Below are positions 23,211 to 34,066 of a stretch of 64,000 nucleotides of DNA, piece by piece; the stretch's first letter is position 1; each line of letters starts with the position of its first letter. Made by a program: the position numbers and the translations under genes. The DNA comes from Penicillus capitatus (Eukaryota > Chlorophyta): the NCBI GenBank assembly GCA_965649825.1, contig OZ287699.1, positions 1,116,001 through 1,180,000 on the forward strand. The letters run 5' to 3'. A model generated the notes under the pieces. The model saw only the letters and a program-made list of their open reading frames with translations. It was not told the DNA's origin and searched no databases.

Positions 23211-23944
23211 AAAAAGAAGTCTTCCAATAAAGACATCCATTCGGCACGACGACAGGCGAAGACGACGACGCCCATCAACATGTAAAAAAGAGTGCTCTTT
23301 CACTGTTCCTTATTTGAATTCAACAACATGGACAACGAGTGTAGCTACATTCTAAGACTTGACACAGGCAAATCTGTCTCGTCATTGGTCGCTGGATCGA
23401 TCATCTCTCATTCCTAGTGAAGGAAAACGCATCGCCGGCCGTCTACTGGTGCAGGAGACGTGTTTTGCATCTGCATCGCCCGGAGAGAGATCTAACGTTT
23501 TGTTTCTGACATGGGGTGTCGGGGAACCTCGAAAACTTCTTTTTCTGTTTGAGATAGCATGCTTTGTCTACATCGTCCTTTGCCGAAGAGTTTGGACCTT
23601 CGTGGGTTTGACATTTGTCCATCAGCAAATCGTCATCCTCCTTACCCAGCAGAGTTTGCGTTGAACAGTCGATTGAGCTTTTGAGTGGAGTACTGTCCGT
23701 TGAAATCCTCTGGCTTTGCTGTTGATAAAGTTGGTATTTCACCCCCACAATCTGAGACATTAGTCCATTGTCTGGAGTCCAAGGACACAAGGTGAATCAA
23801 TCCACGATGGTCGTGTCTTGAAGACATTAAAATTGGACAGGCCGGTCGGTGGTTGTGCGACGCGTGCACATTTGTTGTCTACTCGCAACCGACACAGTAT
23901 AGCCGTAACGCGGCTGCTGTGGTGAACATTGTCCCCCACCAAGA
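23211..23944. other. Interval with a possible small minus-strand gene
   Basis: A minus-strand frame from about 23,760 to 23,443 reads as a Gln/Ser-rich N-terminus followed by a Lys-rich stretch and could be split by a GTAAGGAG intron at about 23,645. Nothing identifies it, and the plus strand is also partly open. I leave it uncalled. The region also contains the 3' flank of the SNARE gene and the promoter of the ZIP gene. Confidence 0.3.
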
Positions 23945-24959
23945 ATGGCACTCATCGAGGGACAGGTCACGACAGCCTTGGCACTAACACTCCTGGGGGC
24001 CATGGGCACAACACTAGGCGGCTTGCTCGTCGTCGTGCATCCAGGAATGACACTGCATCAACTCGGCTTCCTGCAAGTCGTGCAGCTTTGTATGTGACAT
24101 AAAGAATTCGGTTGTCTTCACAGGGCGTCGCTGCAGGTCTCATGATCTGTATTTCGTTTATGGACCTTCTTCCAGATGCCGTCGAGACTTTGGGATTTGA
24201 GAGGGCACATATTGCTCTGTACGCGGGGGCTGCCTTCTTTGCCCTTGTGACCACAATTCTGCCAGAACCCGATATGGAAAGCATGCTTCGAGATTCGAAC
24301 ACATCTGAATCGTAATGGTGCCTGTGGTTACCTCGATCTGCTGTCTGATGAGAGGCGTGATGCCTTCAGTAACGATGCAAAATCGAAGAAACTGAGAAAG
24401 GAGATTCTGTTGAGTGGTCTGATCACTGCCATCGGCATTGCCCTGCACAACTTCCCAGAAGGTGTCTCCGTTTTCCTTGCTTCGATGAAATCGACAACGA
24501 CGGGGCTGAACTTGGCCATCGCTATCGCACTGCACAACATTCCAGAAGGTGATGAGAATTGCCAGTGCGAATCATTCAGAGAGGCATTTCTGTTAGGCGT
24601 TGCTGTGGCACTGCCTGTCTATTTTGCAACACGAAGCCGTTGGATGGGATTCAAGTATGCAACACTGTCTGGGATGGCCGAACCTCTGGCTGTCATTTTT
24701 ATGGCTCTGATCATGCCAGTAGGTCACTCTATGTCATTTTCTCGCTCTTGACAAGGCTTTGTTGCAGCTATGTGGTGTTGGACTCTCCGAGTATTCGGTA
24801 GATTTCATGGTGGCGACTGTCGCAGGCATCATGGCGTACATCAGTTTTCACGAATTGCTCCCTTTGAGTCTCACACATTGCGGGAAGACGAAGATGGCAA
24901 TCTCTATGTTTGTGGGAATGGCGATGATGTCGGCAAATCTCTATCTGTTGCATGACTGA
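23945..24959 (+). CDS. ZIP-family metal transporter
   Basis: Five exons encode an eight-helix ZIP (SLC39) transporter, probably for Zn or Fe, in plasma or internal membranes. Diagnostic motifs are HNFPEG in TM4, HNIPEG in TM5 and SFHELLPLS near the end. The loop between TM3 and TM4 is short and charged (SNDAKSKKLRKEILLSG), as in GufA/ZIP11-type members, rather than the long His-rich loop of many plant ZIPs. Introns: about 47 nt after FLQ, 58 nt (GTAATGG...CCTTCAG), 48 nt (GTGATGAG...CTGTTAG) inside the HNIPEG helix, and 57 nt (GTAGGTC...TTGCAG). Each restores frame and brings helices into register. Stop at 24,957-24,959. Confidence 0.88.
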
Positions 24960-25252
24960 TATACATTCCATGAATATTCACCCATCCCATCGCTCATATC
25001 AAAACAGTGTTCATCCCAAAGAGAACTGCAAATAAATGCTTCACATCTTAAAAGAGATGCTTCCGGCACGCTCTCTTGTCCTCAGAATACTGAACACAGG
25101 TGCAGAAGATTGATGTGACGGCGCTGGAACAAGACAGGTTCACAAATTAATGCGAAGAGCCACTCGTGAGTGTTGTCTGTTCTTTTTCTAATCGTCCGCG
25201 CGAAGAAAGTTCGGGTCACCTCGGCGTCTGTCGCGTGGACATTGGCGACAAT

Positions 25253-26420
25253 ATGAAAACCGTCGTCATTACAGGCAGGAAAAAGATCCGCCATAACCTA
25301 AGCAATCGCCCTCTAACATCCTCTTACGCGAAGGTGGCAACACGGGCATTGGTTTCGAGACAGCGGCCGCTTTGGCCAGTCGAGGATTCAACACTATCAT
25401 CGCCTGTCGAGACACCGAAAAGGGAAAATCTGCCGTCGATCGTCTCAAGTCCGACTTTGCACGCGGTACATCGGATGCCGCACACCTGATATATCATGTA
25501 GGGACCGTGTGCCAAATGGCAAGATCTCAGCCAAGAGACTAGACTTGGCAGATTTCTCCAGCATCCACCAATTCGCGGACGACTTGGTGTCGAAGAGAAC
25601 GCTGATCGATGTCTTGGTCAACAATGCGGGTGCAAAGAACCAGCCATGAGCGAGCGTCTTTGATATGTATGGATGTGACAGGAGTGATGGCGTGTCCTGC
25701 GATGAAGACCAAAGACGGCCTCGAACTTCAGATCGGCACCAATCATTTCGGTCACTTCCTTCTTACCAGTCTTCTTTATCCTCTCATGCAAAAGCACAAA
25801 GAGTGAGATGCATACATCTCATCAGGAAATCACACTTTCTGTTGCAGTCAAGCAAGGATCATTAATCTGTCATCCGTGGCGCATCGTTTCGGCGGCGGTA
25901 TCAATTTCGAAGATATTAACCTCGAGAAGTCGTATACCCCATGGACTGCGTATGGAAAATCGAAGCTGGCGAATGTGCTCTTTACGAATGAACTGGCGAG
26001 ACGTATTCCAAAGGAAGACAATGTGACGGTCAATACCGTGCATCCAGGCATTGTCCATACAGAACTACAGAGACACGTTGTCGGAGAGGAGCCAAATTTC
26101 TTCCTCAGACCGTTCGTTGCTTTGGGCAACAGTTTGATCAAGACAGCAGCACAAGGTGCGGACCGTCGAATGAAAATAAACAACGGTGCTTGTGTACAGG
26201 AGCGGAGACGAGCATCTATGTAGCAACGGATCCCCAGTTGGCTGATGTGACTGGGAAGTACTTCAAAGACAGCAAAGTGTGACCCCTTCTCATTCTTCGG
26301 AACCTGTGGCATCACTGTCTGTAGGAAACGAGCAGCAGCGCCCGAACGCACAACGTGGACGAGGCGAGACGATTGTGGGAGATGAGCAATACATTGACAG
26401 GCGCAAAGTGGAAATTCTGA
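25253..26420 (+). CDS. Retinol-dehydrogenase-type short-chain dehydrogenase (copy 1)
   Basis: Classical SDR with the NAD(P) motif TGGNTGIG formed across the first intron, VLVNNAG, and the catalytic YGKSK (Tyr and Lys). The order resembles RDH11-14/WWOX-like enzymes that act on retinal or other lipid aldehydes. Intron 1 (25,269 to about 25,330) begins GC rather than GT. Later introns lie after NNAG and before SSKARIINLSS. A last intron, 26,277-26,324, starts GTGTGAC and joins YFKDSK to the C-terminal exon ending in LWEMSNTLTGAKWKF; without it the protein would stop early. A second copy lies at 32,032-33,223 on the other strand. The stop is 33 bp from that of the convergent YjbQ gene. Confidence 0.88.
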
Positions 26421-26453
26421 GCCCGCGGTGATGTGACGGATTTATCATTCTTT

Positions 26454-27295
26454 TTACACATCCTTTCTCTGTCCTTGGATCGTGACAATAATGGATCTGG
26501 ATCCGCCGTAGTTGCGGTGTTCATTCATGTAGATCCCTTGCCAAATTCCCAACCCCAATCGCCCATTGACAATTGGAATCGTCAGGCTTGGTCCCATCAA
26601 AGAACTCTGAGCAAGGTTCATCCTCGATGGCTGCTCTTTGCAGAGTGGGGGCACCTTACTTTCACATGAGCTGGCATATCGTCTGCTCCCTCTTCGTCAT
26701 GTCTGTAAACAGAGCTCTCAGGCACCATTCGATCCAAGGTATCCTGCAATTCCATCCAGTTAAAGTAGACGGCAAGAAAATGGATGAGGGAGCTTACATT
26801 CAAATCCAGAGGCACATCGGGACTTGCGTTTTCATTGATCGTGAGAGAAGCGCTCGTATGTTGAACTACATAGAAAAAGGGATTGGGGACATAAATGGAT
26901 ACGAGTGAGAAATGAACTGAAGAAATTGGCAAGGCCTGTTTGGATGTGACGGATGTCTTCGAGACCAGACACGAGCTGACGTGTGATGATATGACACCCT
27001 CTGGAAACAGGTGGAATATTGATCTTCTTCTGAATCCTGTACACGGAATCGGCGCCGTCTTACGATTCAGACACATCTGGGAAGGGACGCACCAAACGGT
27101 TTCGCTTCGAGTTGCCCGATCGGCAGAGACGGCCAAAACAGAGAGAGCGCCTCGTCTGTTCTGCGTCCGTCTGCGTCTGGATACGGCGAGCTGTTGTCCA
27201 CCGTTCCAACCACACCTCCTGGGGACACGCAACGGCACTCTGTGGGCTGCAGGAATACACTGCACAGTCGGACAGGCGTTCACGAGCGAAGCCAT
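26454..27295 (-). CDS. YjbQ/UPF0047 family protein
   Basis: The UPF0047 fold is small; bacterial YjbQ has thiamine-phosphate-synthase-like activity and eukaryotic copies are conserved but poorly studied. Motifs in order: [50 protein letters not shown], then [20 protein letters not shown] and [13 protein letters not shown]. These cover the whole family domain. Introns: 27,037-27,063 (27 nt, GTAAGAC...GTACAG), one beginning GTTCATTT and ending TATGTAG, one GTAAGCTC...TTGCAG, and one GTAAGGTG...GCTCAG. The N-terminal extension is Arg/Ser/Cys-rich and could target plastid or mitochondrion, but its first ATG is not fixed; 27,295 is the likeliest candidate and an extra 5' exon may exist. Confidence 0.82.
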
Positions 27296-27511
27296 CGGTG
27301 TCTGTCCTTTACTGTCCTGTCAGGTCCCGTCATCGATGAAGCCGTCGATGTCATACGATGAAACGAACTGGACCGAGAGCTATATAGTACATTACAAGCA
27401 ACAAAATGTCATTAAGGTCAACAGTTTACTCGAGAACATGTTCGTTCGAAAAGGGATTGATTGTCATTGTTTTCACGAACCAAATGGTTCAGTAGAAAAA
27501 CGAAAAAAACG

Positions 27512-29008
27512 TCAACCGAAAATGAAATGCTCAACGAAATGGTCAATGGCTTCACGATAGCGTCTGGATGTCCTCCGTCCGACGCGTGTGTAGATCGGAA
27601 TGTCTTCCGGCTCCGTCGCTCGGGTAAAGGCCTCTCCATTTGCTTCATCCGTCTCTTTGGTGGTCTGAACTCGGAGGTACTGTCCGGGACGAACATAAGG
27701 ATTTCCGTAAAACATATAATCGACTTGAGACTGGATATTCTCTGCACTGCCTTCTGTCGTGATGCCCAGCAGTGCATTGTTTGCCAGCCATCCAAGGGCA
27801 GATCCATCTGCTCTTTCTTCCAGTTGCTGCAAAGCCACCCCTGAACCCAGAGAAAGCATCGCGATCTCCGTAATAGGGATGAGACTGGGCTGCGCCGACA
27901 ACTGAATCAGAGCATGCAGAGATGGGTTGCTTCCGGCCATGAAGCCATCGATGAGACTGTACATGATATCATCTCTTCCGATGGGAGACAGCTCTTTAGC
28001 CGGATAAAGCGCAGGACTGGCACTGCCAGCACGCAACACGTCTTTCATATAGAAGTCCAAACTGGACTGAACGGTTCTGTCCGGCTGGACATCGACTGTC
28101 TCTCCACCGTTCGTTTCCGGAAACACCCTCGGTTCATTGCGGATAACTCCATGCGATGTGAATGTTCTGTGATGGAGATCAGATGTCGTATCGTGAACAA
28201 AGGAGATGGTCTGACGACGAATGAGATCATAGACATAAGAAAGATAATAGGTCGAGAGATCCGAAAGCTTCGTGTCTCCTAGGAACAGATCCAGCGCCAA
28301 CTCCAGTCCTTCGACAGAATAGGTGGGCGATGTGACCCCTGGGATCTGTATTAAAGAGATGAGCGGACGACGGTTTGGATCCGTGAGGGATGCCTGGTTA
28401 AAATTGAACGGTGGCGTTGGGAATTCGAATACTCCCTCCGTCGTGGCACGTTGATTGAGATTGAAATTCAGGCCGTCTGGGTAGAACGTTGGACCATATT
28501 CTGTAAAGAAGACTTCTAATCCGCGCGCTTGGCCCGGAAGAATGCGGCCATAACGCTGAACAATACGCGGATCTTCCAGGACACGACTGGCAGTGCCGTT
28601 TCCTCCTTTGGATGCCAGGTATCCCGTGACCCACGTTCCGCAGGAGACGCCCGTCATCACGTCGAAGTAATCCGCCAACTGAATGTCGAAATCGTCGACT
28701 GTAGTGATGGCGCCGTCATCAGGTAAGTATTCTGGATGGGCCAAGAGGTAACGTTTGATCGATGATTCCACCTCGATCGCAACCATAGCAGGTATCATGC
28801 AACGCAAACCGAGTCCATCCACAGACAACACAGTCGTGTACGTGCGCCTCTGGGTAGGACGTTTCACCAATGGCCTGTAAAGAAAGACACGTTCGACGCT
28901 TGCGTTCGGCAACTCCTCGGGTACAGACTTGGTTTCTTGCGCTGAGGTCTCCATCAAAAGTCCATAGAGAAGTAAAAGGAGAACCGTCCAACAATTCTTT
29001 GATTCCAT
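27512..29008 (-). CDS. Secreted patatin-like phospholipase
   Basis: Intron-free gene of 498 residues. A signal peptide (NCWTVLLLLLYGLLMETSA) precedes a patatin domain. The oxyanion segment reads DGLGLR where the family has DGGGxR, the nucleophile elbow is GVSCG (GxSxG) and the catalytic Asp sits in IDGFMAG, so the Ser-Asp dyad is present. Patatins hydrolyse acyl chains from phospho- and galactolipids. The enzyme is predicted to enter the secretory pathway, with several NxS/T sites. Having no intron is unusual next to its spliced neighbours, which could point to retroposition or transfer. The start is the only ATG that gives a signal peptide. Confidence 0.83.
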   Translation of the reverse strand: MESKNCWTVLLLLLYGLLMETSAQETKSVPEELPNASVERVFLYRPLVKRPTQRRTYTTVLSVDGLGLRCMIPAMVAIEVESSIKRYLLAHPEYLPDDGAITTVDDFDIQLADYFDVMTGVSCGTWVTGYLASKGGNGTASRVLEDPRIVQRYGRILPGQARGLEVFFTEYGPTFYPDGLNFNLNQRATTEGVFEFPTPPFNFNQASLTDPNRRPLISLIQIPGVTSPTYSVEGLELALDLFLGDTKLSDLSTYYLSYVYDLIRRQTISFVHDTTSDLHHRTFTSHGVIRNEPRVFPETNGGETVDVQPDRTVQSSLDFYMKDVLRAGSASPALYPAKELSPIGRDDIMYSLIDGFMAGSNPSLHALIQLSAQPSLIPITEIAMLSLGSGVALQQLEERADGSALGWLANNALLGITTEGSAENIQSQVDYMFYGNPYVRPGQYLRVQTTKETDEANGEAFTRATEPEDIPIYTRVGRRTSRRYREAIDHFVEHFIFG

Positions 29009-29308
29009 AATCTCTTATCGCAGTTGTACAGATTCTGTAGAGAGGGTCGAACACAAACTATGACACCGTGCCGGAGAGAACAGCCAATAAAAAGCTGCGA
29101 TGTTGAAAGGGCAAAGAAGGTGTAACGATGTGTCACATCACAGCCTCCTTGTGGTTGTCAGCAATGCCCTACTGCGTCGCTTTCATTGGCGAAGCTGTTG
29201 AGAACAACAGTGTACATGACATGTATTAGCGACTATGCGAACGAGACGGCGATAGATACGGATATGGACTTTCACAACGATGGGATGTTTGGTTCTTAGT
29301 ATGGGGTG

Positions 29309-30579
29309 TCATGACCAACGCAGGATATCTTCCTTTTCATCGACCGCCGTGTACCACTTCGGTCGTAGTACGGATGGATTGAGGCGGTAGTTGAGGAAGA
29401 GTTCTTCGTCCTGCAAATCTCGATTCGCCAGTAAAGCAAGACCCTGTACGGTCTCATTCGCCTCGATGATCGCATACGATCCCATACACTTCACATTTGG
29501 AAGATAGGGACGCGAAACGACATCTGCCTGAATATCAAAGGCGCTGACGATGACATTCGGCACAGTGCTCTTGGGCGGGTGATTGGCAAAGTGTGCCAGA
29601 GCCAAAGGATGACGTCCCTGCATATCACGTTTGGAAAGGAGAGACAGAGGCAAAGGCGGACTTCCAGATCGTAGACCTCGGCAAAAGTCTGTGTTGTCCC
29701 TGGGAATGGATGATCTTCATATAGTCCCTGTCCCCATGGCTTTGAGTCAATGATGATGCCGTCGTAGCGAGAGATGAGATATGCATTGTCTTCATCGATT
29801 CTCGGATATCCAAGCATCTCCCTCGTAGCCAAAACGTCAGATGGAGGCACGGATGGAGACCGTTGTTGATGTGACCTGTAGTGAATCGGTGCGTAGCACA
29901 CTCCGGGGAAGAGTCCAACAACATCGCCGGAATTTGCATGCCCTCTCAACCACAAGCCCATTCCAGCGTCGGGATGTGAGATAGATGACTCCGCAACGTG
30001 TAAGGAGTAACCAAAGCGTTCCTGAACAGCACACTGTGTTATGAGGAGATGCTGTCGAGGGTCATCTGTCGGGCAAACCTGGAACATGGCCGAGACTTCT
30101 GCCAGAGATATCTTGGGACGGAAGGTCGGGATGTTGCCGTTCTCTTCGCTGTTATCCTATAGAACCTGCCGAGAAGTGGATAGCAGCAGATGGAAAGGAC
30201 GTGGGATTTGGAGGCGTTTCGATCATGGCCTCGGGAAAAATGACGCCGTCGGGCAGCGACTCCTCTCTTGCATTGGGCACCGTATCATTCTTTTCTTCGA
30301 GAAATCCATGCAGCATAGAGGCAAAGGTCGACAACCGATCGTGGATCTTCTCCTGAACCACCTACTGCATCACAAACTGCTCACCGGACCTTCTCTTCTC
30401 TTTTCAGCAGACCTGCTCCATCCCCTGCACAGAGATCTCGTTCTCTCCATCACCTGTCCATCCATCACACTGCAGACGTTATCTCAGAAAGTGATTGTAC
30501 TCTTGTGTTCAAACATCAGAGCATAGATCTTCTTCAGATCACGTTCTCGCAAATCTCTCCGTTTGTCCAGCTTGTTCAT
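29309..30579 (-). CDS. SETD9-like SET-domain protein
   Basis: At least four exons. The N-terminal exon (MNKLDKRRDLRERDLKKIYA) and the next one (VVQEKIHDRLSTFASMLHGF) resemble the N-terminal helical region of SETD9. A third exon contains PDAGMGLWLRGHANSGDVVG and LFPGVCYAP, and the fourth has HPLALAHFANHPPK, PNVIVSAFDI and the catalytic-type ELFLNYR. This is the short SETD9 class with split SET domain. Substrate of the family is unknown. Introns fall after the LSTFASM exon and in the segment between EVYDLE and the HPLALAHF exon. The NHSCxPN motif of histone methyltransferases is reduced to NHPPKSTVPN, as in this family. Stop at 29,309. Confidence 0.75.
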
Positions 30580-30770
30580 AATGGCTTTGGACGACAAGCG
30601 ATCTAACCACTACACGCTTCTCGTCGTCTTTCCATGCCAAATAGCGCGTACGCCCATGATGCGCTTCATCGGATCGTTCAGTAAACACACGCACGCACGT
30701 ACATACGCGTCTGTCTATGTCTGCATCGATCGATCGACGGTCATTATTGTGGTCCAGCCGACCTCTGTCC

Positions 30771-31841
30771 ATGGCGTCCATCTCTGCTCTTACCCTCGTC
30801 GCGGTTCTCTTCGCGTCTCTGTCCATCTGGACAGTTCACGCAGACACTGTCGCTTTTCTCGACGGCGCTTCGAAGCCGTACCTCAAAGAGTCCATTCCCT
30901 CGCAGCTTTCTGCCGACGGATACTCCGTTCTCCAATCCGTTCTCTCCAACGAGGCACCTCCATCTCGCGTGTCCGAAGACGTTGCGACGGAAGTCGACCA
31001 TTTCCTTATTCCCGATGTCTTCCACCGACCGGTCGCAACGTGGAACGTCGTGGTCCTCGGAGCAACGCCGGCCGAACTGTTTGCCAACAAAGAGACAACC
31101 GATGCCGACATTCCTGCAGTGAAGGTCGCCGAAGTCGTTGGCAGCTCCCCTGTCTCGATGCACAGATCTCCAACGAAGCGCGTCTTCCAGAGCTGCGACA
31201 TCTCGTGCTTAGCAGAGAGTCTTGGTCAAGGGGCCGAGCGTCTGGGTGGTTCCTATCAACGCCAAGGCAGCGCCGACCTCACCGGAGTGCTCTCTCTGGC
31301 GCAATGTTCCGCCGAGGGGCTGCAGTTGGAGCAAGGAGCATTGTCTTTCTGGGCTGCAGAGCTCGGGGCATTGTGGAGGGACCTACTCACAACACCGCGC
31401 GTTTCTAATCGTCCCGTGCATTACGACAGCGCGCTCATTGGACTCTTCCTCGTACGTCAGAAATACGGCATCGATTCCAATGCATTCCGTTTTTCCACCT
31501 GCTACACAGCAGCGACGCTGAAGCGATTGCATCAGATCGTGGGGGAGGAAGTGAATGGACAGCTCTTGATGTCGATCTTGACGCAGAAGCACATCGAGAC
31601 AAATGTTGTTGTGGAAGAGGCGATGGCATCTCATGGACGTAATCTCCTGGAGATCAAGTGGTACGGAGACAATGATCCAAATTATACGGCGCTGGAAAAG
31701 ACGAAGAGGTTCTCGACGAACACTGTGGCCTATGTCATGTTCTTGATATTGCTTTTCAGCGGATTGGGAAGTTTCTATGCCATGGTGAACATGGATTTTA
31801 CAAAGGACACGCTTCTATACTCTCAGGCAAGAGTTGACTAA
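30771..31841 (+). CDS. ATP6AP2 (renin-receptor)-like V-ATPase accessory protein
   Basis: Single-exon type I membrane protein. A signal peptide (ISALTLVAVLFASLSIWTVHA) is followed by a luminal domain of about 280 residues with low similarity, a transmembrane helix (AYVMFLILLFSGLGSFYAMV) and a short cytosolic tail NMDFTKDTLLYSQARVD. The NMD...D..LY pattern immediately after the membrane helix is the hallmark of ATP6AP2, a subunit that sits in the V0 ring and assists V-ATPase assembly. I chose the ATG at 30,771 because it gives a clean signal peptide; an in-frame upstream ATG at 30,717 adds 18 polar residues. V-ATPase subunit H is also encoded in this window (57,378). Confidence 0.7.
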   Translation: MASISALTLVAVLFASLSIWTVHADTVAFLDGASKPYLKESIPSQLSADGYSVLQSVLSNEAPPSRVSEDVATEVDHFLIPDVFHRPVATWNVVVLGATPAELFANKETTDADIPAVKVAEVVGSSPVSMHRSPTKRVFQSCDISCLAESLGQGAERLGGSYQRQGSADLTGVLSLAQCSAEGLQLEQGALSFWAAELGALWRDLLTTPRVSNRPVHYDSALIGLFLVRQKYGIDSNAFRFSTCYTAATLKRLHQIVGEEVNGQLLMSILTQKHIETNVVVEEAMASHGRNLLEIKWYGDNDPNYTALEKTKRFSTNTVAYVMFLILLFSGLGSFYAMVNMDFTKDTLLYSQARVD

Positions 31842-32031
31842 GGAGGCATGAAGTCCGTCAGGCGTCTGATGGGATTGCCGTGGCATCTAGTTTGTGGATG
31901 GTCATGGATTAAGATTTGTGTTTTGTTGGCTGAGCGAATACGCGTCGTAACGGTCTCCGTTCTCACTCTTGGCTAGAAAGCAGGCGGTTAACAGATCGGA
32001 CGAGAAAAGGCTTCAGAGTGTGTGACCGTTC

Positions 32032-33223
32032 TCAAAAGTCCCATTTCGCCCCTGTGATGGTATTGCTCAATTCCCACAGCTTCTTGGCAACTTCCTCATC
32101 ATACGAGGCAGCAGTCGAACGGGATTCCTACACACATCGTTCAATGGATCGACAACGACAGTCGAGTTTAAGGACTTTGGAATCGGAAAAGTACTTTCCA
32201 GTCACTTTTTCGACCTCTGGACTCGATGCCAAGTAGATTTGCGTCAGAGCCCCTGATGCAAACAAAGGAACGGCCTTTTAGGTTAAGGTAAGTGATACCT
32301 TGTGCCGATGTCTTAAAAAAAGAGGAGAAGCATTTCGAGAAGAATCTCAGGAGGATATTGGAGTCTTCTGTCACAAGGTGTCGTCCGAGATCTGTGGCAA
32401 CGACGCCGGGATGACATGCATTGACCGTGACATTGTGTTCAGGGGGAATGCGTCTGGCCAATTCGTAGGCAAAGAGGAGATTGGCAAGTTTGGAATGGCT
32501 GTAGTTCATGATGCGAAAAGTGGCCTTCTCTCTGTTGATGTCATCAATATCCATCCCTTGAACATATCGATGCGCTCTAGAGCTCACCACAACGATTCTG
32601 GCCACACTAAGAAACGCATCTCTGCGGTTAAGGGATACCAGTTGCCAGCTCACATGTACACCTTTCGTGGTTTCTGAGCAAAGGATAGAGCAGGCTTGTG
32701 AGTAGAAAGGGACCGAAGTGATTGGTGCCCATGACCATATCAAGTCCGTCTTTTGTTTTCTCGGGAGAGCCTCCCAACACTCCTTTACATTCATAACATC
32801 ACATGTCTAACTGAATGTCACCTTTTGACGATATCACCTGCATTGTTGATGAGCACATCTATGGGGACATGATCGTTCACGAGGCCCTTGGCAAACTGAT
32901 TGATGCTTGAGAAATCTGCCAAGTCTAGAATGCGAGATTCGATGAGAGCATCTGGTTTGTGTGACCTAGGCGCAGAGGAATGTAGAAATGGGGAGAGTGG
33001 GAGAGCGCGTGATTTCTCACTTGATGCGCTCTACTGCCGTTTTTCCTTTCTCTGGGTTGCGACAGGCAATGATGGTGCGGAATCCTTGAGCCGCTAAGAC
33101 GACTGCGGTCTCGAAGCCGATGCCTGTATTACCTCCTGCAGTGAAAATAGATGGATTCAGAGAGGAGAGCTGGACGCATTCAGCGTCGCCTGTGATCACA
33201 ACGGTCTTCGTCGTCGCGTTCAT
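32032..33223 (-). CDS. Retinol-dehydrogenase-type short-chain dehydrogenase (copy 2)
   Basis: Paralog of the SDR at 25,253. It has TGGNTGIG formed across intron 1, VLINNAG, the catalytic YSHSK, and GTNHFGPFLLTSLLYPLL. Intron 1 again begins GC at the same codon as in copy 1. Later introns: GTGAGAAA...CGCCTAG; GTGATATC...TGTAAAG after the NNAG codon; one before VARIVVVSSRAH; one before ALTQIYLASSPE; and GTCCTTAA...GTGTAG joining SDSK to the final exon (YDEEVAKKLWELSNTITGAK). Stop at 32,032-32,034. The start codon lies 114 bp from the left arm of the large inverted repeat. Confidence 0.87.
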
Positions 33224-33661
33224 GGTCTCTTAGTTCGACCCAGCGTCACACTTCTGTGAAATAGATAAAGTCTTTTCGTGATGGTGGATTAGTTAATGTC
33301 GTTCAACCGCACTTCGAGTCCGGCACTGGGATGTTCTCAATGTGCAGATTGACGGATTGCAGTCCAGGGATCCATCCTCATCGGCAATCCACAACCTTCC
33401 GAAGTCTGGTAAGGACGACGTGACGGAGAACGTTCGACAGGCAGAAGATTCCAGAACCTCCTAATCCAGTTGATTCGTCATCACAGACATTATCGAGGTA
33501 TTAAAGCCGAGATCTGCATGCGTGTGCTGCGATCTGCTTTCATCGGTTTCCAAGGCGAGTTCCGACCGTTGTCCAACGCTTTGCTCAGGTCTTGTCGGTG
33601 CGTTACACCGCGTGAAAATCGTCGTCGGCGAGTTATCTGGCGCGTAAATGTTCAGCAGCAC

Positions 33662-34066
33662 GCATTTTACCGGCGGCCGACTGCGCGCTGTGATCTCTCG
33701 CTTCGCGTGACCTCGCCGTTTCTTCGTTACCGAACTCGAAAGTTCAACTCGAAGTGTTTTTCTGCCGTGCTGTGGCTCGAAATGCTCGTCGCCGTCGCAT
33801 TTTACCGGCGGCCGACTGCGCGTTGCGATCTCTCGCTTCGCGTGACCTCGCCGTTTCTTCGTTACCGAACTCGAAAGTTCAACTCGAAGTGTTTTTCTGC
33901 CGTGCTGTGGCTCGAAATGCTCGTCGCCGTCGCATTTTACCGGCGGCCGACTGCGCGTTGCGATCTCTCGCTTCGCGTGACCTCGCCGTTTCTTCGTTAC
34001 CGAACTCGAAAGTTCAACTCGAAGTGTTTTTCTGCAGTGCTGTGGTTCAAGATGCTCGTCGCGGTC
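33662..34066. repeat. Three tandem 135-bp units (left arm)
   Basis: Units start at 33,662, 33,797 and 33,932, each with GCATTTTACCGGCGG at the start. 135 is a multiple of three, so both strands stay open through the array. Each unit ends in a sequence close to ATGCTCGTCGCCGTC, the same sequence that starts the PAN gene signal peptide at 34,052. The array therefore looks like repeated copies of the 5' region of that gene rather than a protein repeat. The right arm has two units. Confidence 0.9.

Noticed and set aside
26832-27044. GTG codon at 27,044 as start of the YjbQ protein
   Set aside because: A nuclear gene would need ATG; the preceding GTGTACAG is a splice acceptor joined to an upstream exon.
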